This document shows, piece after piece, positions 11,701 through 23,700 of a stretch of 64,000 bases of DNA (the first letter of the stretch is position 1; each line of letters opens with the position of its first letter). Position numbers and translations under genes: made by a program. The notes under the pieces are model-generated. The model ran no database searches, had not been told where the DNA came from, and worked only from the letters and a program-made list of their open reading frames with translations. Location: contig CAIIXF020000011.1 in the NCBI GenBank assembly GCA_903813345.2, positions 18,149,754 through 18,213,753 of the forward strand, in the 5' to 3' direction. This DNA comes from Owenia fusiformis. Its lineage: Eukaryota > Annelida > Polychaeta > Sabellida > Oweniidae.

Positions 11701-14700
11701 CTGCCTTGACATTTACTTTTGTTTACTATGACATATTTTGCTTAAAAATGATGTTTACTATTGTTGTTTACTATTCTCCCTTGATGCTTACTTTTGGTGT
11801 CTACTATCTGTAACACTTTCTGCTTGATGTTTTCCAAAGTGTATATTATGATACACTCTGCTTTGAGATTTACTTTTGTTTACTATGACACATTCTGCTT
11901 AAAATTGATGTTTACTATTGTTGTTTACTATTTTCCCTTGATGCTTACATTTGGTGTCTACTATCTGTAACACTTTCTGCTTGATGTTTTCCAAAGTGTA
12001 TATTATGATACATTCTGCCTTGACATTTACTTTTGTTTACTATGACACATTCTGCTTAAAGTTGATGTATACTATTGTTTCTGCTTGATGTTTTCCAAAG
12101 TGTATATTATGATACACTCTGCCTTGACATTTACTTTTGTTTACTATGACACATTCTGCTTAAAATTGATGTTTACCATTGTTGTTCACTATTCTGCCTT
12201 GATGTTTACTTTTGCTGTTTACTATCCGTGACTTATTCTGCTTGATGTTTACTATAGTATACATTATGATACATTCTGCCTTGACATTTACTTTTGTTTA
12301 CGATGACACATTCTGCTTAAAATTGATGTTTACTATTGTTGTTTACTATAATACATCATTGGCATCATTATGTCATCACCATCAAGTAAGACGATGGGTA
12401 GCTCTATGAAACCTCCTCTGTTGGAGCAATTATTCAGAGATAGCTTTTACCTTTATGGATTAGGTAAGTTGTATTAAATAATAATTACATGGTAAGTGAG
12501 TTCTATATGTGATACAATTATAAGCTGATATGGGTGTAAATCTAAAAGACAAAATTGAAGGTTGCATGTGAATTGTATCCCAGCTAGAATGATACCTACC
12601 GAGTGCTTATTATTTAGTAAATGAACAATATTTTAGTGCTAAATGAGCAATTTTTTAGTACTAAAAGAGCGCTCAAGTAATTTAGTATTCGGCATATCTA
12701 CCTGTGTAGGTATGCTACGATGCTTGTTTTATTTTTCCCATATGTTGTTTGTGTGGGTTAGGTATGCTACGATGCTTGTTTTATTTTCCCCATATGTTGC
12801 TTGTATGGGGTAGGTATGCTACGATGCTTGTTTTATTTCCTACCCTCCCCATAATGCATTCACTCAACAATGTGTTAAGAATGGAGTGGGTAATGGGCTT
12901 AATGTAAACCTAAGAGCATAAAAAGCAATTGTAGCATTTAGCTGGCGTTATAATTCAAAATCTCACACCATTAAAGCATTGAATCCTGCTAGTGTGATAG
13001 AACTATGAATAAATTGTCACCCTATGCCCATGCTGTTATTTGAGTTAAAGCCTTTTTGCATTACGCAAAATATCAAACATTCCAATTCTATATTCTTCTT
13101 AATGTATACAGGTAGATATGCCGAATACTAAATTAGTACAAAATTAGTACTAAATTAGCACTCGTGACATGAGTACTCATGAGTGCACTTTTGCCAGAGT
13201 GCTAATTTATTACTACTTGAGTGCTATTTTAGTACTAATTTTGTGACAATTTTGTGTTTATTTTAGTACCATTTTAGTAACAATATTTTAACCGATGATC
13301 TAGTGCTACTTGAGCGCTCTTTTAGTACTAAAAAATTGCTCATTTAGCACTAAAATATTGTTCATTTACTAAATAATAAGCACTCGGTAGGTATCATTCT
13401 AGCTGGGATACAATTCACATGCAACCTTCAATTTTGTCTTTTAGATTTACACCCATATCAGCTTATAATTGTATCACATATAGAACTCACTTACCATGTA
13501 ATTATTATTTAATACAACTTACCTAATCTTTCACTTATTCTAGTTAACAAAGCAGTGTATATATATATGCACTTTTCTCAAGAATAGAACAATATGGTGT
13601 CTGTCATTTTGTTTCCTAGCTTCAACCCATTACATGAAATAGCTACAGGAATGGGAATTTTCAGAAAAACTTCATGATATATTTACCCATGTTTTCGTTT
13701 AGTTAAAATGTAATTTATTGCGTATTCTATATTTTACTTCATCAATTAAAAAAAATTATCAACATTTTAATTTGTGAGTACTAATCTATCACTCGTGAAA
13801 CATGTGCAACAAATTAGTACTCTTAATATGAGCGCTCATTGAGTAAAATCAATGAAATTAGCGCTATTTTATCACTCATCATATGAGTACTCATTTAGTA
13901 CTAAAACATGCAATTAATTAGTGCTCATAGTATGAGTGCTCATTGAGTAATGAAAAATCAATGAAATAAGCGCTATTTTATCACTCATCATACGAGTACT
14001 CATTTAGTACTAAAACATGCAATAAATCAGTACTCATGTCACAAGTGCTCATTTAGTACTAATATTTACTGAAATGAGTACTCAATTAGCGCTAAAATGC
14101 CATGAGTACTTTTTTAGTACTCAGCATATCTCCCTGTGTACCCCACACAAACAACATATGGGGAAAATAAAACAAGCATCGTAGCATATCTACCCCACAC
14201 AAACAACATATGGGGAAAATAAAACAAGCACCGTAGTATAACCTAACCCACACAAACAACATATGGGGAAAATAAAACAAGCATCGTAGCATACCTACAC
14301 CACACAGGCATTATGATGCTGGCCCAAGATTATTGCACTTCATATGATTCTATTCTTAGTTCTCAAGTGATATCTAAAAACGTGTTTAGGAAATATTTTA
14401 TTCAAATGTGTTTTTTGTTGTTTTTGTATTTATACCATTTTCCTGTTTCTGAATGCTAGGAAATATTTTATTCGAATGTGTTGTTTGTTGTTTTTGTATG
14501 GATTTCATTTTCCTGTTTCTGAATGCTTTTGGTAAATACCATTACCCAGTGATCTCCAGTTCAAAGAGGATGCTGCAACACCCAGTTAAAATATGCACCC
14601 AGTTGATATTTTAAGAATATCAAAAACTATATGATACTTTCACTGATTATGCATCATTCTGTTTTACCATTAGATTATAAGATACACACTCTACTATACC

Positions 14701-17700
14701 TTGCATTTGGTGTTCATGAGCAACCCATTTGGCTTATTAGTAATGATTATGCATTTGTTTTTATTTGTCTGTTCCTTATTAATGGTTAATCAGATGACTG
14801 TTAGATGTAAATAAGGTACTTTCAAAAATATACTAAACAATACAATTAGACAAACAGAGATCACGTGCATTTCTAGGTGTTCGGTATAGTAGTGATACAA
14901 TATAAGATCCCTTTTTAAATTAGAAATGATTTAATAATGATTGAACTTTGATTTATTTAGGATGGGAGCATGCTAGTTTATTCTTTCCAAAACAGATTAA
15001 GCTTGAACTTGTTTTTATAACAAAATATATGCTTCTACAGTTTTTTGAAACATCTAATTTAACTACAAAAATTAAATATTAAGTGTTTGATGGGGCTTGA
15101 TACATTGTATCATTTATATGCTGGTACATTTTTTAAAAACAAAAACAAAAGAATTAGTTAAAGAACAGCGTCATCATAACCATTGACTGTCCAGGGCACA
15201 AAATGTGTTTACCCTCACAGCATTTGTATTACTTAACCCAGTTAATTGCTCAGTTTAAATTATAACAGCAGATCATTATATAATTTTTTGCTGTTCATTT
15301 TGTCAATAGACATCACCTATGTGTATTTATTAGAGATCCAGGGAATAAAATTAAAAAAATTAAGTAATTTCTATGTTTTGCTGTTGTTCAGATTCAGTCT
15401 ATTTCAAATAGGATCTCTTTTGTTATGATTTTCCTCTTGGCTCTTGGCCTTCTTGTTCTTGTTAAGTGAGAATCAGATGCATTTAGACTGACAAAATTGC
15501 AAACAGCTTTTACGATATCAATTATAATTTTTTATGTGATAAAATCTTGCATACAGTTTCATAGTGAATTTCCCAGTTTTACTAAATTTGGGCGGTTTTT
15601 TTAATGGTTGTAACTTACGATTCTGGGAAAACCATTGTCTCTCTTTTGTCTCGATGAACAATGACTTGCTACCAAATCAAATCAAGTTACGACAGTTCCA
15701 AAAATAGACCCCTGCTTAACCTAAAATTCCTGGGATGAAAGGAAAAAAGTTGACAAGAGAAAGAAAAATTATCAAAGCAAATCTAGAACAGACAATTTTG
15801 CATAGGTACTAATGCAATATTTTTTTTGCGATATACAGTGAAACCTGTAAAGTAGAAAACCTCTAGAAGTGGAATACCTCTGTTAGTAGAACATGTTTAA
15901 GAGTCCCAAAAACAACAGATTTAATGTTTAATGAATCTCTTTAAGTAGAACACCTCCCAAGTGGTACACTTTTTACAGTACCAAAGGTATTCTACTTAGA
16001 CAAGTGTTACTGTAAATTTTCTCAAAAAATGGCAAAAATTGTATATTCTCCACTCTCTCCATGTTTTTTGTCTATTTTACTTGTGTATTATGGTGTAAAG
16101 ATGGCTCAATCTGAGTTACAGTAAAATTTTAAATGTTAGGAACTACTTTGAATTTAAAAAATAAGCAATCAAATGACTATATTGCAACAGTATATAAAAA
16201 ATAGAAACATATGTACTTGTCCTAACTTTTGTATATTTCAGATATTTATGTATAATGTGCAGCAAAGCTGTGGCCTTTTGTAAATTAGGGAGTTTCACCC
16301 ATGTTAATTTTTTCCGAAAATAACATGTCGGAGAAGCATCAAAATATAAGAGGGCACAGATATGATAGCTAAACTACAAAACAAACTAAAATATACAAAA
16401 GTTAGGACATGTATAAATGTTTCTATTTTTACATATACTGCTTCAATATGGTCCTTTGATTGCTTATTTTTTAAATTCAAAGTAGTTACTAACTTTTAAC
16501 ATTTTACTGTAGTCACGTGAAAAAAAAGTTTATTTATAGGACGGCACATAATATTGAAGTATCAGTTATTATCACCCCTATATAAAGTGAAAAAAGTAAA
16601 AGTCTTATTCTACTAAAGAAAGTGTTGCTAATTGAATTTGGACCAAAGGGGTGCATATTTTATTGAAATATATATATTTTTATGGTTTATTTATATGTAA
16701 TATAATTACCCCCATATTTGTTTATTCATGTATTTTATACTATTTATATCTTATGTAATTATTCCCATATCTATTTATGTTAGGTTGCCCTCCAGTTGTT
16801 ATGTGTTTCATATATATACGAGACCAAAGGATTGATTTCATTCGATACATTATTATTAGTATTTTGGTTTTGGTTTCCTGTGCAAATTCCTCCTCACAAC
16901 CAACCAAACAATTATTGAAGCTACTTCTTGGTTATTTTGACTTCTATCATTAAGATATCATTTAAAAATATAATTGAAAGACACAATTCACTGTCTCAAA
17001 ATTTTGTAGAGAACTATAAAAAATGTAAATGCAATTTTAGGAAGCTAATCAAAGGACTATGGATTAATATGGCACATCGGGCAAACTGTATTAAAACACT
17101 AAATATTCTTCATTATAGCAAAATTAGCACATTAATTCTCACCATAATACAGTAAAAACCTGTCAAATCTGAACACCCTTGACACTGGCAGAATAGTGTT
17201 CAGATTAGCAGGTGTTCACTTTTAAGCTTTTTCTAACATGTGAGTCAATGGAAGGTTAAAAATGAGGGACCAAGAAAAAGTGTTCACATTGAGAGGTGTT
17301 CGGATTAGAGAGGTGTTCAGATATGTACATGTGTTACTTTGGTTTAAAGTCGGTCTTATTCTGTATGTTCCAGGATCACATTCTGCCACCTGCCATTCCA
17401 GAGTAAATGGTTGTATATCGGCACAGAGCGAGGAAATGTTCACATCGTTAATATTGAAAAGTTTGAGCTGTCGGGATATGTCATCAACTGGAACAAAGCG
17501 ATAGAGTTGTAAGTTAAATGAAATTGTTTCTTCATTTAATGGATCACCTAGCTTGGGATCAGCTTAGGATCAATTACATAGCAAAGTCACATCCAATAAG
17601 GAATTTTGAAACTGAATATATTATATTAAGGCCAGGCTATATAAACCAAGCATTTAAGTGACTCTGTATATTTTTCAGTATTCTTGAGTAAAATAAAGAT

Positions 17701-20700
17701 TTTCTCCTCACCCATTTGTATTCCCAATGGATTACTGAGAATTTTTACAGAATCTTGGCACTTGAATAAAATGAATCCTCGTTCCCTTCAATTTGATGAA
17801 TTGAAAGAATGTTATACTCCCTGAAGTACATGTTATGATTGTATATCTGTTATACTCCTCATTTTAAAATTTCCAAGAGGATATTTTCATTTATTCTCCA
17901 TAGATGAGCAGTTTGTTATTTATTTGAAATTGATGTTCAACTTTTTGCCAAAGATGATTTTATATTATATCATGTTTGTTTACAGATCAAGAAAGACACA
18001 TCCAGGACCTATTGTTCATCTGAGTGACTGTCCAATAGATCCAAATAAGGTAAATGTAATGTGCTAATTTTGTAGATCTTAATATGGTAATAACGTCAGT
18101 CACTTGGTTAAATGTACGAACTAGCATTCAAGTATACATGTAGTACTTCCTTAAAATTGTGGTTTGCCTACCATTGAATAGAATTATTTGCCTCTAAAAT
18201 GATGACTAAAATGGATACACAGCAAATTTGACCAGTGGTAACCAACGATATAGTAACACTTAATCTCGACAACTTTGTGTATTTTTAAATGCCCCCGTGT
18301 ACTGTATCCTTGGGTACTACTACATAATATTACAAATTAAAGAATTAAAGCTTTAATGTTTTTGCAATGGTTTCCTTAGCAACAGGTGGTTTTCTGTAGT
18401 TGTTTATATCAAATTGTTCCATTGTTTTGAGGAATTTCGCATTTGTTGTTCTAATGTAATCCCCAGTCATTGGACCTAATTAGATCATCAAATATGGAAG
18501 TCCATAGTTATCACTTGTACAAGTGAGGCTTAAAGATTTCACATAAAATCCATGATATTTTACATTTTCTCAATCCTTCAAGCTATTATATTCCAATTTA
18601 ATCCGAAATAAACAGGAAGATCAATCCCAGCAGCCCTTGTGTTAATCATGTGACTACATTAACCAATCAGAATTCAGAATGGAAGTAAAAGTCTTTGGTT
18701 ATTTAATGAATTATTTTAAGAGATAACTGGAGAATCAGAAAGTGTCATAAACCCAATCCCCATGCAGCGTGTTATGTTTCACGCTCGCTGCTCCGAATCT
18801 TTGAATTATTTTATTGAAATTGAGTTCTCATGTCGTAAATCCCAAATGAGTTTGATTGGCTGGCCTATTAACGTACTAGACATGTTCCATGTAATGTTAT
18901 GTTCTTCCAGTTCAGCGGTGATTCAGTTTTTATCAATAAATTCCATGCATATGATACTTATTTTGTCTATCAGAGAGTTTTTTATTCATTAGTCCTCACA
19001 TATATGCTCTCTCAACTTGTAGCTAAACAGGGGTGAGGTTATTTGCTTCAAAATGGTTTTGATTTGAAAGTACATGTTGATATTTTAAAGAAGGTATAGC
19101 TAGGTTTAGCTGTTTGATCACATATTGATTCCATACTCATGAATGTCAGATGTACTATTGGATATCATTGTGCCTATTTTTCACCCAGAATCTTTGCATC
19201 GTATTTTATTGTTCTAGCATCAGGAATGTAGAATATAGCATAAAACAGAGAGTTAAATATCAGATAGTAATTACAAGGTTAATTAACGACAAAACCCTGA
19301 AAATGTAATCTGTAACTTGAAGTGCCACACCTATTTTTCTACTCAGCATCTCTTAGCATCACATTCCAGTGTTTTCCCCAGGATTTTTTCTTTAGTGGGT
19401 GCAAAATTCTCATTTTCACAATTCAGTCCAAAATATGCTAATTTTACATGATTTTTCTCATTTTCAAGTTGGTGCAAATGGATTTTCAGATGGTTGCAAG
19501 CCTGTTTTATTACATTATCTATGACCTATAACAGTTATCTAACATTTCTTTTATAATGGCCATCGCAAAAACTCTACATTGGGTTTACAACGAAGAAAAC
19601 CACATTTTTGTAGCTGCAAGTTGAGAAAACCTATTTCAGTTGTCCTTTAATATTGAACCAACAATATTGTGAGCAACTGAACTAGGTGGTGACATTTTGT
19701 CATGTTAATGCCTTGTCTTATACTGGAATATCTTGAAACAATATCTGAAATCACTTGTTCTCGTTCTTCAGAAAAAAATGTTTTGAAAAAATTGGTATTC
19801 ATCAAATTACTCCTTTGAACCTTGGAACAATTTGTGTCATTTATTTTCAATTATGTAGCAGACTCTAAAGCTTGTTGCTAAGCTAATGATTGTTGTGTTA
19901 GCTGTAATTAAGGTGATATTTTTCAAAACAATAGATACTTCTATTTTTGTTATAATTAATTCAGCCAGACCCCCAGATGGAATCCTTGACATAGCTGGGG
20001 TTCAATGTTTTTTTGTTCATTTTTGTAATGTATGGTATTCTCTCTAATGAGCACACTGTGCACTTTCCAGATTGAAACTTAAAAGACACTCCAATAAGCG
20101 CATATACAAAAAAATTAGAAAAAATATTGCTGATAATCTTTTTAAGTTGTTATCACTAAGGTTTACACACTCTACATCTATACATCTCCTGTTTTTCTTT
20201 TTCTGCATTAAATATAATCATCAATCGATATCTATTGTAAATGATGGAAACTAATCTTGAGACCAAATTCATCATAAAAGTTGCATGTGTGCTTGCTCAT
20301 TTAAACTGTGCGCTCAGTAATTAGACTCATGGTGAGCTTGTGGAATCATGTACTTATCTCTCTCACCCGTCAGTCCATCCATCTGTCCATACAAGAAAAT
20401 AACTTTGTGAATCCAAATTCTTCTAGTTCCAAGAATTTTACCAGAATTAAAGTGTTATCAAACAGGCAGGTCCTTGTTAATGAAATATGTGAATCTCCTA
20501 TAAAAAAGAAATTGGAAAATATTGGTTGAGTGATAGATTAGTAGAGTGATTGACCGATTAATTGATTGGTTGATTGATTGATTATTTTTTGTTGTTGTTT
20601 TTGCAGCTGTTGATAGGATTTGAGAGCGGTGCAATATCATTATGGGACCTCAAGACTAAGACTGCAGAGCAACACTATGGTGATGGTTCAAATGTGGTGA

Positions 20701-23700
20701 GTTATCAATACAACTATGGGTAAATGGTTCAAATGTGGTGAGTTGTCAGTACTGATTTACAATTACCGGTAAATGGTTCAAATGTGGTGAGTTATCAATA
20801 CTGATTTACAACTATGGGTATATGGTACAAATGTGTTGAGTTATCAGAACTGATTTACAACTATGGGTAAATGGTACAAATGTGTTGAGTTATCTATACT
20901 TATTTTAAAGTATGGGTAAATGGGTTAAATGTGGTGAGTTATCAATACTGATCTACAACTATGGGTAAATGGTACAAATGTGTTGAGCTATCTATACTGA
21001 TTTACATCTATGGGTAAATGCTTCAAATGTGTTGAGTTATCTATACTGATTTACATCTATGGGTAAATGGTTCAAATGTGGCGAGTTATCTATACTGATT
21101 CATAACTATGCGTAAATGGTTCAAATGTGGCGAGTTATCTATACTGATTTACAACTATGGGTAAATGGTTCAAATGTGTTGAGTTATCTATACTGATTTA
21201 CAACTATGGGTAAATGGTTCAAATGTGTTGAGTTATCAGTACTGATTTACAACTACGGGTAAATGGTTCAAATGTGTTGAGTTATCAATACTGATTTACA
21301 ACTATGGAAAAATGGTTCAAATGTGGTGAGTTATCTATACTGATTTACAACTAAGGGTAAATGGTTCAAATGTGGTGAGTTATCAATACTGATTTACATC
21401 TATGGGTTAATTGTTCAAATATGGTGAGTTATCAGTACTGATTTACAACTAAGGGTAAATGGTTCAAATGTGGTGAGTTATCAATACTGATTTACATCTA
21501 TGGGTAAATGGTTCAAATGTGGTGTGTTATCAGTACTGATATACAACTTGGGTAAATGGTTCAAATGTGGTGTGTTATCAGTACTGATTAACAACTATGG
21601 GTAAATGGTTCAAATGTTTTGAGTTATCAATACTGATTTACAACTATGGGTAAATGGTTCAAATGTTTTGAGTTATCAGTACTGATTTACAACTAAGGGT
21701 AAATGGTTCAAATGTGGTGAGTTATCAATACTGATTTACATGTATGGGTTAATTGTTCAAATATGGTGAGTTGTCAGTACTGATTTAGAACTATGAGTAA
21801 ATGGTTCAAATGTGGTAAGTTATCAATACTGATTTTCAACTATGGGTAAATGGTTCAAATGTTTTGAGTTATCAGTACTGATTTACAACTACGGGTAAAT
21901 GGTTCAAATGTGGTGAGTTATCAATACTGATTTACATCTATGGGTTAATTGTTCAAATATGGTGAGTTGTCAGTACTGATTTAGAACTATGGGTAAATGG
22001 TTCAAATGTGGTGAGTTATCAGTACTGATTTACAACTATGGGTAAATGGTTCAAATGTGGTGAGGTATCAGTGCTGATTTACAACTAAGGGTAACTGGTT
22101 CAAATATTGAGTTGTCAGAATTGATTTACAACTATTGGTAAATTCCCTGTATACCAGCCTTGCCAGCTTTTAGTGCAAAAACCAGATAATAATGAGCAGT
22201 AATTTATTTATTTATATAATGGTATCAAATGAATTTTATAATACAGATAAATAAATCTGGGATGTGAAATGCTATTAACTCTTTATCTTTAATATCCATA
22301 AAATATACCAAACATTTTTTTGTTGATGGTGTTGGGTGTTAGGAGTTTGGTGTTCCATGTCTGCAACATATGGCAGGTGGTGACATTTTGCATGTTAATG
22401 ACTTGTGTTTCTCTTTTTGTGATTGCTTGAACATGTGTCGTATTATATTCTGGGATATTTTCCTCTGATATTACTTTTGAAAATGACAAAAATGAAAAAA
22501 AATATCTAAATGGGGAAGACATCATGAAATATAGTGTCCTATGTAAACTTTTTCCAGTCAATTTTCTATCTATTCCAGCCATTAAAGTCAGTAGCGTGGC
22601 ACCATGAAGGTAAACAGTTTATGTGCAGTCACACAGACGGCAGTTTAACAACTTGGAACATAAGAATACCTCAAAAGGCCAGCATCATGCGACCACATGG
22701 TAAGTAAGGATGATGTGAAAATATTACAAGATTTCTGGGTAGTTATCCCACAGAATGAAGCTACTGACCACAGGCCCGTAGCCAGGATTTGCCAAGGGGG
22801 GGGGGTCAGTTTTCAAAAATTTCCAGGGGGGTTCACATTTGAAAATTTTGGCCAAAATATGGCTAAAATCACTTGAGAAGTGCTCAAAATGGTGAAAAAC
22901 TGCATGGTTTTGAAAGAATTTTTGGCCAGGGGGGGTTCGCCCAAACCCTGCGAACCCCCCTGGCTACGGGCCTGGACTAGCTTTTTTGTAAGATCAAGGG
23001 GTTGAGTTAAGGTTCTGAGAGCAGCTGGTGAAAATGGCATTATGGACCAGTTGCCATTTTACTTTTCCATACATACTAAAAAATAACCTGGTCTGCATTC
23101 GAAAGTGACCTGGCAAATGACAAGTGGACATGCCCTTAACTCGAGCCCTGTCTGTAACTGGCGGTTACTATTAACATAGGGGTAAAGTATTTGGACATAA
23201 ATCAACTTCTCCAAAGTATGGCTATATTATACTCAAATTGAAGGAATTTTTGAGTAGGGTCACAGTTATGGATCACAATTATTGGAGATCTCTTCAAAGT
23301 ATTGTTATTACAATATACTGTATTAGATCTCAAATATTGTTTTGTTTTTATTATGATTTTTGCACTTGAAACTCCTAAATGGCAGTTAAAACAGTGGAAA
23401 TTCTGATATAGACTCTATCTCTTGTTTATGTCTTTTAATATCTGGCAATTTAATCAAGGGTAGATTAGATGGTAAACATTTCATTGTGACATATATAGAT
23501 TCATGAATATAGTGTTCATTGGGGCTACTGCCTAGAGTTGCCGATTTCTAGTCTAGTACATTGAAAGCTAATCATCTCTATGAATGGTTGAAGGCCACTT
23601 TAACTTCTATTTCACTGTTATATTGTCTAATCCTTTTTGATTTTGTTGTTTAATCTGCATACTATGTATTGTATCAAATACTTGATAACAACAGTGACAA

